Shown one piece after another: positions 15,802 to 25,092 of a stretch of DNA of 64,000 nt (positions are counted from its first letter, which is position 1; each line of letters starts with the position of its first letter). Source of the stretch: an uncultured Oscillospiraceae bacterium (GTDB lineage: Bacteria > Bacillota > Clostridia > Oscillospirales > Oscillospiraceae). The notes below the pieces were generated by a model that was not told where the DNA came from, did not search any database, and was given only the letters and a program-made list of their open reading frames with translations. Location of the stretch: the NCBI GenBank assembly GCA_947632155.1, contig CANROF010000003.1:1-64000 (forward strand), read 5' to 3'. The position numbers were made by a program, and so were the translations under genes.

Positions 15802-16470
15802 ATGAGCAGGATCCTGATCGTGGAGGACGACGCGGCCATTGTCCGGAATTTGACGGACTTCCTCCGGGGCGAGGGGTTTGAGGCACTGGCCGTCACCGGC
15901 CAGACCCAGGCCCTGGAGCTGGCGGGGGAGGGCTGGGACCTGGCGCTTTTGGATGTGTCCCTGGGCGACGGAAACGGGTTTTCCCTGTGCTCGGCGCTGA
16001 AGCGCGACTACGACATGCCCGTCATCTTCCTCACCGCCTCCGGGGACGAGTTTTCCGTGGTGACGGGGCTGGAGCTGGGGGCCGACGACTACATCGCCAA
16101 GCCCTTCCGCCCACGGGAGCTGGTGAGCCGCATCCGCTCCGTCCTGCGCCGGGCCGGAAAGGCCGGGGCGGTCCTGGAGCTGGAGGGCCTCCGGGTGGAC
16201 ACGGAAAAGGCCCAGGTGACGAAAAACGGGCGGGAGGTCTTTCTCTCCGCCCTGGAGTACAAGCTCCTTTTGGCGTTCCTCAATAACCGGGGGGCGGTGC
16301 TGAGCCGCGCGGCGCTCCTGCAGGAGATCTGGGACGCCTCCGGGGATTTCGTCAACGACAACACCCTGACGGTCTATATAAAGCGCCTCCGGGACAAGAT
16401 CGAGGACGACCCGGCGGAGCCGAGAATCATCAAGACCGTCCGGGGTCTGGGCTACAGGGTGGGGAAATGA
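15802..16470 (+). CDS. OmpR/PhoB-family response regulator
   Basis: This 222-residue regulator has a receiver domain with phospho-acceptor Asp51 (LALLDVSLGDG), acidic pair Glu8-Asp9-Asp10, Thr79 and Lys100 (YIAKPF). A winged-helix DNA-binding domain follows (EYKLLLAFLNNRGAVLSRAAL through IKTVRGLGYRVGK). The ATG at 15802 follows GGAGGCGGAGAG. The neighbouring kinase has almost no extracytoplasmic part, and an ABC transporter follows, as in BceRS-like antimicrobial-peptide modules of Firmicutes. A direct repeat at 17536-17553 is its likely binding site. Confidence 0.92.
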   Translation: MSRILIVEDDAAIVRNLTDFLRGEGFEALAVTGQTQALELAGEGWDLALLDVSLGDGNGFSLCSALKRDYDMPVIFLTASGDEFSVVTGLELGADDYIAKPFRPRELVSRIRSVLRRAGKAGAVLELEGLRVDTEKAQVTKNGREVFLSALEYKLLLAFLNNRGAVLSRAALLQEIWDASGDFVNDNTLTVYIKRLRDKIEDDPAEPRIIKTVRGLGYRVGK

Positions 16471-17477
16471 GGGGGATCATGCGTAACGCCGCCTTCCGCC
16501 GGGAGCTTCTGGCGTATCTGGCGGCGGGGGCCGTTTTCACCGCGGCGGGCTTCGCCGTCGCCCCCGGCGCGGGGCTTCTGGCGCTGGGCATGACCGCCGT
16601 TTTCTGCGCCGCCGCTACGGCCTTCGCCGGGAGGAGGTACGCCCGGGTGGCCCGGCTGGCGGAGGAGCTGGACGGCATCCTCCACGGCCGGGAGAGCTAC
16701 GACCTGGACCGCTTCTCCGAGGGGGAGCTCTCCATCCTCCACTCGGAGCTTTCAAAGCTGCTGGTGACCCTCCGCAGCCAGGCGGAGGCGCTGTCCGGGG
16801 AAAGGACGCGGCTGGCCGCCTCCATGGCCGACATCTCCCACCAGCTCAAAACGCCGCTGACCAGCGTAAATCTGGCCCTCTCCATGCTCTCCGAGCCGGA
16901 GCTTCCCGACGGGCGGCGGCTGGAGCTGACCCGGGACATCTCCGTGCAGCTCCAGCGCCTTGAATGGCTGGTGGAGGCGCTTTTGAAGCTCTCCAAGCTG
17001 GACGCGGGGACGGCGAATTTGGCGCCCCGGCGGGTGAGCCTTACCTCTCTGGTGGACGCCGCCGCCGCGCCGCTGCTCATCGCCATGGAGCTGCGGGGCG
17101 TGGAGCTTGCGCGGCGCGTGGAGCCCGGGGCCCAGGTCAACGTGGACCCGGCCTGGATGGCGGAGGCCGTGGGGAATATCCTGAAAAACTGCGTGGAGCA
17201 CACCCCCGCGGGCGGGCGCGTCACCGTGGAGGGCCGGGAGAACGCCGTCTGCGCGGAGCTTGTCATCACCGACACCGGCGCCGGCTTTACGCCGGAGGAC
17301 CTGCCCCACATCTTCGAGCGCTTTTACCGGGGCAAAAACGCCGGACCCCAGAGCGTGGGCATCGGCCTGGCCTTGGCCCGGCAGGTCATCCGGTCCTCCG
17401 GCGGCGCCGTGAAGGCGGAGAACAGTCCGGACGGCGGCGCCCGGTTCACCGTGAAGCTCTATAAATCCACAGTATGA
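16467..17477 (+). CDS. Intramembrane-sensing-type histidine kinase
   Basis: This 336-residue kinase has two membrane helices (about 15-33 and 34-54) joined by a very short loop. It then has a HisKA domain with His125 (ADISHQLKTPLTS) and an ATPase domain with N-box NILKNCVEHTPAGG, DTGAGF, IFERFYRG and GIGLALARQ. Lack of a sensor domain is typical of BceS-like kinases that sense through their ABC transporter. It starts at the overlapping ATGA of the regulator gene; an ATG at 16479 is an alternative. Confidence 0.92.
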   Translation: MRGIMRNAAFRRELLAYLAAGAVFTAAGFAVAPGAGLLALGMTAVFCAAATAFAGRRYARVARLAEELDGILHGRESYDLDRFSEGELSILHSELSKLLVTLRSQAEALSGERTRLAASMADISHQLKTPLTSVNLALSMLSEPELPDGRRLELTRDISVQLQRLEWLVEALLKLSKLDAGTANLAPRRVSLTSLVDAAAAPLLIAMELRGVELARRVEPGAQVNVDPAWMAEAVGNILKNCVEHTPAGGRVTVEGRENAVCAELVITDTGAGFTPEDLPHIFERFYRGKNAGPQSVGIGLALARQVIRSSGGAVKAENSPDGGARFTVKLYKSTV

Positions 17478-17483
17478 CCACTC

Positions 17484-17505
17484 TTGGGCCGCCGCGGCGG
17501 CCCAA
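17484..17505 (+). terminator. Hairpin after the kinase gene
   Basis: TTGGGCCG pairs with CGGCCCAA, followed by ATTTTC. It separates the two-component genes from the transporter operon, which has its own promoter. Confidence 0.65.
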
Positions 17506-17535
17506 ATTTTCATGTGACATTTTTGTAATAATAAA

Positions 17536-17567
17536 GTCACCGGCCTGTCACCGCGGCCCTGTATAAT
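17536..17567 (+). promoter_or_regulatory. Transporter promoter with direct-repeat operator
   Basis: GTCACCG occurs twice, at 17536 and 17547, one helical turn (11 bases) apart. A perfect TATAAT -10 follows at 17562-17567. The -35 region is poor and is covered by the repeats, the arrangement expected for activation by an OmpR-type regulator such as the one encoded 1 kb upstream. Confidence 0.6.
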
Positions 17568-17597
17568 AAGGTGAAAATGCCAAAAGGAGGCGCGTTT

Positions 17598-18281
17598 ATG
17601 GAAATACTGTGGGTGGAAAACCTCACCAAGGTCTACGGCTCCGGGGAAAATGAGGTCCGGGCCCTGGACGGGGTGTCGTTTTCCGTGGAAAAGGGCCAGT
17701 TCGTGGCTATCATCGGGCCCTCCGGCTCCGGGAAGTCCACGCTTTTGCACATCCTGGGCGGCGTGGACACGCCCACGTCGGGAAAGGTCTACGTGGACGG
17801 CCAGGACGTCTACGCCAAGGGGGACACGGAGCTTGCCATCTTCCGCCGGCGGGAGGTGGGGCTCGTCTACCAGTTTTATAACCTCATCCCCGTGCTGGAC
17901 GTGCGGGAGAACATCACCCTCCCGGTGCTGATGGACGGGCGGCGGGTCAACGAGGACCGGTTGAAGGAGCTTCTGGACATCCTGGGCCTGGTGGGCCGGG
18001 AGAAGCACCTTCCCAACCAGCTCTCCGGCGGGCAGCAGCAGCGGGTCAGCATCGGCCGGGCCCTGATGAACGCCCCGGCGGTGGTGCTGGCGGACGAGCC
18101 CACGGGGAACCTGGACTCCAAGGCCAGTCAGGAGATCGTGGACCTCCTCAAATACTCCAACCGCAGGTACGACCAGACCCTCATCGTCATCACCCATGAC
18201 GAGAATATCGCCCTCCAGGCCGACCGGGTGCTGGCCATCGAGGACGGGCGGGTGATTCGGGACGAGGTGCTGAGAAAATGA
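17598..18281 (+). CDS. ABC transporter ATPase (BceA/MacB/LolD type)
   Basis: This 227-residue ATPase has Walker [11 protein letters not shown]-loop region [17 protein letters not shown], signature [15 protein letters not shown], Walker [13 protein letters not shown] and H-loop VITHDENIA. It powers the permease encoded next. The ATG at 17598 has AAAAGGAGG 7 bases upstream; earlier in-frame codons have no site. It overlaps the permease start by ATGA. Confidence 0.94.
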   Translation: MEILWVENLTKVYGSGENEVRALDGVSFSVEKGQFVAIIGPSGSGKSTLLHILGGVDTPTSGKVYVDGQDVYAKGDTELAIFRRREVGLVYQFYNLIPVLDVRENITLPVLMDGRRVNEDRLKELLDILGLVGREKHLPNQLSGGQQQRVSIGRALMNAPAVVLADEPTGNLDSKASQEIVDLLKYSNRRYDQTLIVITHDENIALQADRVLAIEDGRVIRDEVLRK

Positions 18282-20944
18282 ACATCCTCTCAAAGGTCAC
18301 CCGGAGATTTCTTATCAAAAACCGGGTCCGCACCACGGTGACGGTGCTGGGCATCCTCCTCTCCGCCGCCATGATCACGGCGGTGACCGTCAGCGCCGCC
18401 AGCATCCAGCGGTACCTCCAGGGCACCATGCGGGTCCACTACGGGGACTGGCACGTGTCCTTCCACAACGTGGACGCGGAGGGCCGGGAGGCGCTGGAGG
18501 CCGATGAGCGGACGGCCTCCGCCGCCTGGGCGCAGATAGATTGGGCCCTCCTCCCCAGAGGCGAGGATACGAGCCTCGCCGTGGTGTTCGGGGCGGACGG
18601 GGCATTTTTGGAGCGGATGCCCGTGGCCCTCTCCCAGGGGCGCCTTCCCGAGAACCCCGGCGAGATCGTCCTCTCCCAGGTAAGGCTGGGCGACGTGGAC
18701 ACGAAGCTCGGCTCCACCGTCACCCTAAAGCTGGGGGACCGGGACCTCAATGGGCTGACACTAAGCTACGGGCAGGGGCCCCTCAATGAGGGGGAGACGC
18801 TCCGCGTCCGCGCGACCCGGACCTTCACCGTGGTGGGGTATCTGGCAACCACGCGCTTTGACCGGAACTCCGGCGCGGACATCGTGGGCCTCACCTGCTT
18901 CGACCCGGCGGATGACGCCCCGCTGAACGGGTATCTCCTGCTCCGCGACCCCGGCGACACCTACGATATGCAGATGGACTATTGGGACCGGTATGTCTCT
19001 CAGGACAACCGGGACTATCTGATGGCCCTGGGGTATTCCCGGTACGACACCTTCACCGCCGTCCTCTACTCCTTCGCCGCCATCCTCATCGGGCTCATCA
19101 TGTTCGGCTCCGTGAGCCTCATCTACAACGCCTTCTCCATCTCCGTGGCCCAGAGGACCAAGGAGTACGGCCTTCTCCGGTCCGTGGGCGCCACGAAAAA
19201 GCAGCTAAGGTCCATGGTCCTCACCGAGGCTCTGACCGTCAGCGCCATCGGCATCCCGCTGGGCGTCCTGTCCGGCATTCTCGGCATGGCCGTGACCTTC
19301 CACTTCATCGGCGGGGCCCTGGGGCAGCTTTTCAACGGGTATTACGGCAATTTGGAGGTCCCGGCCTTCGCCCTCTATGTGACGCCCGGCTCCGTCATCG
19401 CCGCGGCGGTCATCGGCCTTGTGACGGTGCTCATCTCCACCTGGATTCCCTCCCGCCGCGCCCTGCGCGTCTCCGCCGTGGAGGCCATCCGCCAGTCCGG
19501 GGACGTGAGGATAAAGCCCCGGGAGGTCAAAACCTCACCCGTCACCTACAGGCTCTTCGGCCTGGAGGGGACCATCGCCGCCAAGCACTTCAAGCGCAAC
19601 CGGAAGGGCTACCGGGCCACGGTGCTGAGCCTCTTCATGTCCGTGGTGCTCTTCATCTCCGCCAGCTCCTTCTGCCGGTACCTGACGGACATGGTGACCA
19701 CGGTGTTTGAGGAGTACGACTACGACATCTACCTCTACAGCTACAAATACACCCGCGACCCCGAGGACAATGACCCCGGCACCGACGACCTGGGGCCCCT
19801 GACGGAGGCCATCTCCAGGGTCGGCTGCGTCACCTCCGTCACCGGCGTCAAGACCCTCACCAACGCCGAGGGCGCGGATCTTACCCGGGACATGATGTCC
19901 GAGCGGGCCATTGAGCTCCTGGGCGGCGCCCCCGGGGGCGCGCAGGCGGGCGCGGAGCCGGGGGAGCGCGTTTTTCCCCAGGTCTACGGCGTGGAGGACA
20001 GCGCCTACCGGGCGTATCTCGCCGCCCACGGCCTCTCCGAGGAGGAATACATGGGCGAGCACCCCAAGGTCATCGTCAGCGGCCGCGTCCAGATTTTCAA
20101 CCGGGACAGCCAGCGCATTGAGGAATATGAGCTTTTCCGGGAGGACCTCGAGGAGCTGACGCTCCGGTTCACGGACCAGAACGCTGTGGAGGATTTCTTC
20201 GCCTCCGACGAGTACAACGCCATGACGCCCGAGGAGCAGGACAACGTGGACTTAGAGCGCTTCGTCTACACCGAGACTTTTGAGGTGGGGCTGGTCACGG
20301 ACGACCTCCTCCCCGGCGTCAGCGGCGTGGACCTGCCGGTGATCCTTATGCCCCTCTCCGAGGCGCGGAGGCTCGACAAGTCCACCGGCGACCAGATCGA
20401 GCTCTATATCTCCGTCTCCGACCACGTAAACGGCCTTGCCCAGATCGTCAGCGCCGTCCAGGCGGCGGGATTTGATTTGGAGGAGGGGAACTTCCACGAC
20501 CTCTACGCCGACACCGCCGCCAACCGGAGCGTGGTCACCGTGGTGCGGGTGGTGTCCTACGGGTTCATCGCCCTCATCTCCCTCATCGCGGCGCTGAACG
20601 TCTTCAACACCATCTCCACCAACATCCTCCTCCGGCGGCGGGAATTCGCCATGCTGAGAAGCGTCGGCATGACGGACCGGGGCTTTAACCGGATGATGAA
20701 CTACGAGTGCCTTCTCTACGGCGCCAAGGCCCTCCTTTTCGGCATCCCCGTGGCCTTCGGCGTGACGTACCTCATCTACCGGTCCGTCATGCGGGGCATG
20801 GACACGGGCTTTTACCTCCCCTGGACCGCCGTCCTCATCGCCGTCGGCAGCGTCTTTTTGGTGGTCTTCGCCTCCATGCTCTACTCCATGTCCGGCATCA
20901 AGCGGGATAACCCCATCGAGGCCATGCGGGCCGAGTCAATATAG
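18278..20944 (+). CDS. Large FtsX-type ABC permease
   Basis: This 888-residue permease has an N-terminal helix (about 17-40), a first extracytoplasmic domain (about 45-255), an FtsX helix block (about 260-400), another helix (about 450-470), a second extracytoplasmic domain (about 480-750) and a C-terminal FtsX block (about 755-880). This doubled layout is common in Clostridia, where such permeases with BceRS-like systems resist or detect peptide antibiotics. The substrate cannot be read from the sequence. It is followed by a terminator. Confidence 0.9.
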   Translation: MNILSKVTRRFLIKNRVRTTVTVLGILLSAAMITAVTVSAASIQRYLQGTMRVHYGDWHVSFHNVDAEGREALEADERTASAAWAQIDWALLPRGEDTSLAVVFGADGAFLERMPVALSQGRLPENPGEIVLSQVRLGDVDTKLGSTVTLKLGDRDLNGLTLSYGQGPLNEGETLRVRATRTFTVVGYLATTRFDRNSGADIVGLTCFDPADDAPLNGYLLLRDPGDTYDMQMDYWDRYVSQDNRDYLMALGYSRYDTFTAVLYSFAAILIGLIMFGSVSLIYNAFSISVAQRTKEYGLLRSVGATKKQLRSMVLTEALTVSAIGIPLGVLSGILGMAVTFHFIGGALGQLFNGYYGNLEVPAFALYVTPGSVIAAAVIGLVTVLISTWIPSRRALRVSAVEAIRQSGDVRIKPREVKTSPVTYRLFGLEGTIAAKHFKRNRKGYRATVLSLFMSVVLFISASSFCRYLTDMVTTVFEEYDYDIYLYSYKYTRDPEDNDPGTDDLGPLTEAISRVGCVTSVTGVKTLTNAEGADLTRDMMSERAIELLGGAPGGAQAGAEPGERVFPQVYGVEDSAYRAYLAAHGLSEEEYMGEHPKVIVSGRVQIFNRDSQRIEEYELFREDLEELTLRFTDQNAVEDFFASDEYNAMTPEEQDNVDLERFVYTETFEVGLVTDDLLPGVSGVDLPVILMPLSEARRLDKSTGDQIELYISVSDHVNGLAQIVSAVQAAGFDLEEGNFHDLYADTAANRSVVTVVRVVSYGFIALISLIAALNVFNTISTNILLRRREFAMLRSVGMTDRGFNRMMNYECLLYGAKALLFGIPVAFGVTYLIYRSVMRGMDTGFYLPWTAVLIAVGSVFLVVFASMLYSMSGIKRDNPIEAMRAESI

Positions 20945-20971
20945 ATATAATTATAATATATAAAACGAAAC

Positions 20972-20993
20972 CGGGCCGCCAAAAGGCGGCCCG
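20972..20993 (+). terminator. Terminator of the FtsX transporter operon
   Basis: A perfect 9-bp stem (CGGGCCGCC with GGCGGCCCG) with an AAAA loop, followed by a short TTTT. Confidence 0.75.
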
Positions 20994-21049
20994 ATGGTGT
21001 TTTCTGGCGTTTGCATATATCGGGAATGTTGTTTATACGCGAAAACGTC

Positions 21050-21130
21050 CTTCCGATTCGCGCCGGCCCCTACGTTCAACGGGGCGCGGCGAAAGCCCGG
21101 GGGGATGGGCCGGCACGGGCCGGGGCGGGA
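21050..21130. repeat. Truncated copy of the intergenic hairpin repeat
   Basis: The segment around 21060-21100 matches, in reverse, the core of the repeats at 7.3 and 56.9 kb (GCCGCGCCCCGTTGAACG on the minus strand, then GTAGGGGCC). The 27-bp inverted arms are missing, so this copy is shortened. Confidence 0.6.
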
Positions 21131-21153
21131 TCGCGCGGCTTTGCCGCAAAGCT

Positions 21154-21663
21154 TTACCTGCACCACTCCCGGATGAGCTCCTTTACGACCTGGGAGTCGC
21201 CCTTGGTGAAGGCGTCCTTGGCGGTCATGACGCCGACGCCCTTTTTGTTTACGAGGATGAGAAGGTGCTGGGACTCCAGAATGTCGGCCACGTCCTCGTA
21301 ATTCACGATGAGCGTGTCGCCGGTGCCCTTTTCGATCTCCATGCGGTCCTCGTAAAACCTTGTGGTGCGGGTGAGGACGGCGCCGGAGCTCTCCTGGGCG
21401 GCCCAGGCCCGCTTTATCCGCCTTTTGGGCGCCATCACCAGCAGCCAGTAGGACGCGAAGGACGCCGCCGCCAGCTCGATGACCGTCACCACGATGTGCC
21501 CGCCGGTGTAGACCGTCACCCCCAGAAGCAGCAGCGACACCGCCGCGATGGCGATGACGGCCTTTTTGGCGATGGGGGCGTAGTCCCGGGAGATGAGGCG
21601 CTTCATGCCCTCCAAAAACAATTCCTTCGTGACGGTGAAGCTGTTTTCGGCCTTGAGTTCCAT
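21154..21663 (-). CDS. YcxB-like membrane protein
   Basis: This 169-residue protein has an N-terminal cytoplasmic stretch, two adjacent helices (about 33-50 and 55-75) and a C-terminal domain (about 85-165) like the YcxB C-terminal domain (TRFYEDRMEIEKGTGDTLIVNYEDVADILE). The function of this family is unknown. A strong GAGGAGG site precedes the ATG. It follows the phosphoesterase gene after 16 bases, so the two are probably cotranscribed. Confidence 0.75.
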   Translation of the reverse strand: MELKAENSFTVTKELFLEGMKRLISRDYAPIAKKAVIAIAAVSLLLLGVTVYTGGHIVVTVIELAAASFASYWLLVMAPKRRIKRAWAAQESSGAVLTRTTRFYEDRMEIEKGTGDTLIVNYEDVADILESQHLLILVNKKGVGVMTAKDAFTKGDSQVVKELIREWCR

Positions 21664-21679
21664 GCTTTTTCCTCCTCGC

Positions 21680-22774
21680 TTATTTCTGCGTGACGTCTAT
21701 CACCACGTATTCCGAGATGGCCCCGGTCTTGAAGGGGATGGCCCAGCCGGAAAGGCCCGAGGTCACCACAAAATCGGTGCCGCCCCGCCGCTCCGTGCCG
21801 TAGACCTTGTCGTTGGCGCCGATGGCAAGGCCGATGAGCCCCGCCGGGAAGATGTGCCCGCCGTGGGTGTGGCCCGAGAGGACCAGGTCCGCGCCGGAGG
21901 CGGCCTCGGCGTCGTAGTCGTTGGGCTGGTGGTCCAGCATGACGATGTATTTGTCTTTGTCAAGCTCCGCCGTGAGCTGCGATGCCTCCGCCCGGCCGGC
22001 ATCCGACCTGTCCCGGCGGCCCACCAGCCAGAAACGGCCGCCCACAAGGACGCTCTCGTCCTCCAAAACCGTGACGCCGTTGGCCTCCAGGCACTCCCTG
22101 AGCTCCGTGGCGGTGAAGTCCCGGCGGTCGAAGTAGCCCTTGTCGTGATTGCCCAGGACGAAGTAGACCCCGTAGGTCGTCTCAAGCTCCCCCAGGGCCT
22201 GGCAGGCCCGCTCCATGTCGGCCTTTTTCGTGTCGTCGTCCACGAAGTCCCCGGTGATGACCACAAGGTCCGGCCGGCGGCTCTGGACCGAGAGGCAGAC
22301 GTTGGCGAAGTCCTCGCCGGTCAGCGTTATGCCCAGGTGCGAGTCCGCCATCTCCACTATCCGCAGGTCCCCGCCCAGGTCCTTGTCCGTGGAGAGCTCA
22401 TAGTGCGTCTCAAAAATGCTGTGGGCGAAAAACCAGCCCACGCCCAGATACACGATGGTGATCAGTATGGCGAAATACCCGGCCAGATACGGCCCGTCCT
22501 TCCCTTTTTTGCGGATGAGCCGGATGACGAGGCCCACAAGGTCGCAGAGTATCCAGATAACGAGCAGGTGCAAAAACGCCACCACCGCCGCCGTCACGTT
22601 GATGAAGGCGAAAAGCCACGGCAGGGAAACCAGCAGCGGCGACAGCACCCAGGAGACGGTCTTGTTCTCCTTGGCCATGTTCTTGAGGATGGGCAGGCGG
22701 TTCATCCTTGTGACCAGGTAAATATACCCTCCTCCGACCAGCATGGCGGCGAGGATGGGAAAGAGCATCAGCAT
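21680..22774 (-). CDS. Membrane-anchored metallophosphoesterase
   Basis: This 364-residue protein has about four N-terminal membrane helices (residues 1-115), then a calcineurin-like phosphoesterase domain. Metal motifs are EMADSHLG, VITGDFVDDD, VLGNHDKGYF, MLDHQP and LSGHTHGGH. Such enzymes hydrolyse phosphomonoesters or phosphodiesters, for example in lipid or cell-wall metabolism; the substrate is unknown. I chose the ATG at 22774, downstream of a strong promoter and a GAGGG site. The frame extends further upstream but through the promoter. Confidence 0.87.
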   Translation of the reverse strand: MLMLFPILAAMLVGGGYIYLVTRMNRLPILKNMAKENKTVSWVLSPLLVSLPWLFAFINVTAAVVAFLHLLVIWILCDLVGLVIRLIRKKGKDGPYLAGYFAILITIVYLGVGWFFAHSIFETHYELSTDKDLGGDLRIVEMADSHLGITLTGEDFANVCLSVQSRRPDLVVITGDFVDDDTKKADMERACQALGELETTYGVYFVLGNHDKGYFDRRDFTATELRECLEANGVTVLEDESVLVGGRFWLVGRRDRSDAGRAEASQLTAELDKDKYIVMLDHQPNDYDAEAASGADLVLSGHTHGGHIFPAGLIGLAIGANDKVYGTERRGGTDFVVTSGLSGWAIPFKTGAISEYVVIDVTQK

Positions 22775-22807
22775 CGGCGCGGGCCCTCTTTCGATGAGAA
22801 TAAGGCC

Positions 22808-22836
22808 ATTATACTCCCATCCTTCGCCAAAAGCAA
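22808..22836 (-). promoter_or_regulatory. Promoter of the phosphoesterase operon
   Basis: On the minus strand TTGCTT (22836-22831), 17 bases, TATAAT (22813-22808), 33 bases before the start. Confidence 0.75.
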
Positions 22837-22885
22837 GTGCCCCGAGGCCGCGTTCGCGCCTGTGGGCGGCGTTTTGGAGCGGAAC

Positions 22886-22914
22886 TTGACTTTTTTTCGG
22901 TGAAGAAGTATAAT
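22886..22914 (+). promoter_or_regulatory. Promoter of the zinc-ribbon/ABC operon
   Basis: TTGACT (22886-22891), 17 bases, perfect TATAAT (22909-22914). The start codon is about 107 bases downstream, leaving a leader in which I see no clear structure. Confidence 0.8.
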
Positions 22915-23020
22915 TTTGGAGAATAAATCCGCGTCCGCCTGGGCGCGAATACATTATCATTTATGAAATAAACTATAGCATTCTCCCGCGGGACGCGGCG
23001 GGGAACGGGGTGAGGGGCGG

Positions 23021-24442
23021 ATGAGGAAAAGATACTGCGCCGTATGCGGCGAAAGGCTGGGCGAGGGCGCGAGCCTCTGCCCCAACTGCGGCGCCGAGGT
23101 CAAGACGGCGGATAAAAAAGGTCTGAGCCGCCGCGGGAGGCTGGCGGGGCTTTGCGCCGCGGCCATCGTCCTTGCGGCTTTCGCGGCGCTGGCGGCGGTG
23201 CTTCTGCCGGACCTTCTGCGCTCCGACAGCGAAAAATTTATCTATTACCAGCAGAAGCTCCTGGCGGGGCCCCTGCTGGACGCCCTGGCCGGGGGCCTGG
23301 GGGAGGCGCGGGAGGGCGTTGATCTGGACCTCACCGTCACGGCCGCCGCCGATGACGCCGCCCTGGGGCCGTATTTGGAGGGCAGCGCCCTTACCCTGAA
23401 GCTCCGGACGGGAGCGGAGACGCTGGTCAACCTGGACGCCCGCTTCATGGGCGGGGACATCTTCGCCTCGGCCCTCACCCTGGGCGGCGGGAAGCTGGGC
23501 TTCTGGCTGCCGCAGGCGGAGGACGTGTACTACACCGTGGACATCTCGAGGCTCCCGGCGATTATTTCAGGCGGCGGCGCCGGAGGCGGGGACCTTTCGG
23601 CCCTGGATGTTGGGAGAATCGCGGGGACCGTCGGGAAATACCTGGGAATCGCCGCCTCGGTGATAAACGACGGCAATGTGACCTCGCAGCGCGGGGTGGA
23701 TGTCGCTTTCACGGCGCTGGAGGGCGGCTTTACCGGGACGGTCTACACCTTCCGGCCCACGGCGGAGGACGTGGAGGCCGTCATAACGGACATGGCCGCG
23801 GCGCTGGAGAGCGACGATGAGCTTGCGGACATGATAGCCGCCGCCGCATCCGCCGCCGGGAAAAGTCTTGGCGGGATGCGCTCCCGGGCCATGCTGAGGC
23901 AGCTCGCGGGGGTCATGCGCGGCAGCGCCGGGAGGGCCGGCCGCGCCGTCGGCGACGCGGGCTTTCAGTGGACCCTGACTATGGAGGGCCGCCGGGTCCG
24001 GCGAATCGCCATCACCGCCGGGGACCTTGCGCTGGTGCTGGAGCGCGCCGGAGGCAAGAGCGGCGCCTTCGCGGCCTTCCTTGAGCGCGGGGGCGCGGCG
24101 CTGGTCAGCCTCTCCGGTCGGAGCGCCGGGAAGGGCGGGAGCTATGTCCTCGACGTCTCAGGCGGCCCGGAGCTGAGGCTCCTGGTGGAAGAGCGCCGGG
24201 ACGGCAGCATCGACCACACCTTCACCCTCCCGGACGGCGCTTTCGGCCTTGAGGGCGCCCTTACCGTGACGGTGAACGCCTCCGGGAACGGTACGGCGCG
24301 GATGCCGGAGGCCGCCTGTGAGGACATATCCGCGTACACGAACGAGGAGCTGGAGGCGCTTTTCCGGCGCCTCGGCATGAGGCTTATGGAGGACCTGGGC
24401 TTTGCCGTGGGGGACCTCCGGGAGATTTTTGGCGGTATATGA
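23021..24442 (+). CDS. Zinc-ribbon membrane protein with large extracytoplasmic domain
   Basis: This 473-residue protein starts with a zinc ribbon (Cys6, Cys9, Cys20, Cys23 in CAVCGERLGEGASLCPNC), followed by a basic stretch and one membrane helix (about 42-63). About 410 residues then face outward with no domain I recognise and many Ala/Gly-rich helices. Such zinc-ribbon one-helix proteins are common in Clostridia and of unknown role. Its stop overlaps the start of an ABC ATPase (ATGA), so it may be a sensor or accessory factor of that transporter. Confidence 0.8.
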   Translation: MRKRYCAVCGERLGEGASLCPNCGAEVKTADKKGLSRRGRLAGLCAAAIVLAAFAALAAVLLPDLLRSDSEKFIYYQQKLLAGPLLDALAGGLGEAREGVDLDLTVTAAADDAALGPYLEGSALTLKLRTGAETLVNLDARFMGGDIFASALTLGGGKLGFWLPQAEDVYYTVDISRLPAIISGGGAGGGDLSALDVGRIAGTVGKYLGIAASVINDGNVTSQRGVDVAFTALEGGFTGTVYTFRPTAEDVEAVITDMAAALESDDELADMIAAAASAAGKSLGGMRSRAMLRQLAGVMRGSAGRAGRAVGDAGFQWTLTMEGRRVRRIAITAGDLALVLERAGGKSGAFAAFLERGGAALVSLSGRSAGKGGSYVLDVSGGPELRLLVEERRDGSIDHTFTLPDGAFGLEGALTVTVNASGNGTARMPEAACEDISAYTNEELEALFRRLGMRLMEDLGFAVGDLREIFGGI

Positions 24443-25092
24443 AGATGAACACAGATAACGGGGCGCTTTGCGCGCTGACGGATGTTGAAAAGAGCTGGTC
24501 CGGGGTCCGCGTCCTGGGCCCGGTGAGTGTGGAGGTGCGGCCCGGGGAGATACTGGGCCTTCTGGGCCCCAACGGGGCGGGGAAGAGCACGCTCATGTCC
24601 ATCATGGCCGGACAGCTCCGCCCGGACGCGGGGACCTGCGTCCGCTCGGAGGCCGCCCGGCGGTCCACCGGCTGGGTGCCCCAGGAGCTGAGCCTCTACG
24701 AGGCCATGACGGGCAATGAAAATCTCAAATTCTGGGGCCTCGCCTCGGGACTTCCCAAACGGGCCATAGAGGCCCGCTCCCGGTGGCTTTTGGAGAAGCT
24801 GGACCTTTCCGGCCGCGGGCGGGACAAGGTGCTGACGTACTCCGGCGGCATGAAGCGCCGGCTCCATCTGGCCTCGGCGCTGATGACCACCCCGGCGCTG
24901 CTCCTGCTGGACGAGCCCACGGTGGGGGCGGACGGGGACTCGGCGGAGCTCATCCTGGACATGCTCCGGCACCTCCGGGGCATGGGCACGGGCATCGTGC
25001 TCATAAGCCACCGCGCCGGGGAGGCCCAGGCCGTCTCGGACCGGGTGATCACGCTGAAGGGCGGCCTCATCGCCGGGGAGGCCAGGGTATGA
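24439..25092 (+). CDS. ABC-2 type transporter ATPase
   Basis: This 217-residue ATPase has Walker A LLGPNGAGKST, a signature of the form TYSGGMKRRL, Walker B LLLLDEPTVG and H-loop LISHRAGEA. The YSGGM variant is typical of ATPases that drive ABC-2 permeases. The ATG at 24439 overlaps the upstream stop; an ATG at 24445 is possible. It also overlaps the permease start by ATGA, making a tightly coupled three-gene unit. Confidence 0.9.
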   Translation: MKMNTDNGALCALTDVEKSWSGVRVLGPVSVEVRPGEILGLLGPNGAGKSTLMSIMAGQLRPDAGTCVRSEAARRSTGWVPQELSLYEAMTGNENLKFWGLASGLPKRAIEARSRWLLEKLDLSGRGRDKVLTYSGGMKRRLHLASALMTTPALLLLDEPTVGADGDSAELILDMLRHLRGMGTGIVLISHRAGEAQAVSDRVITLKGGLIAGEARV

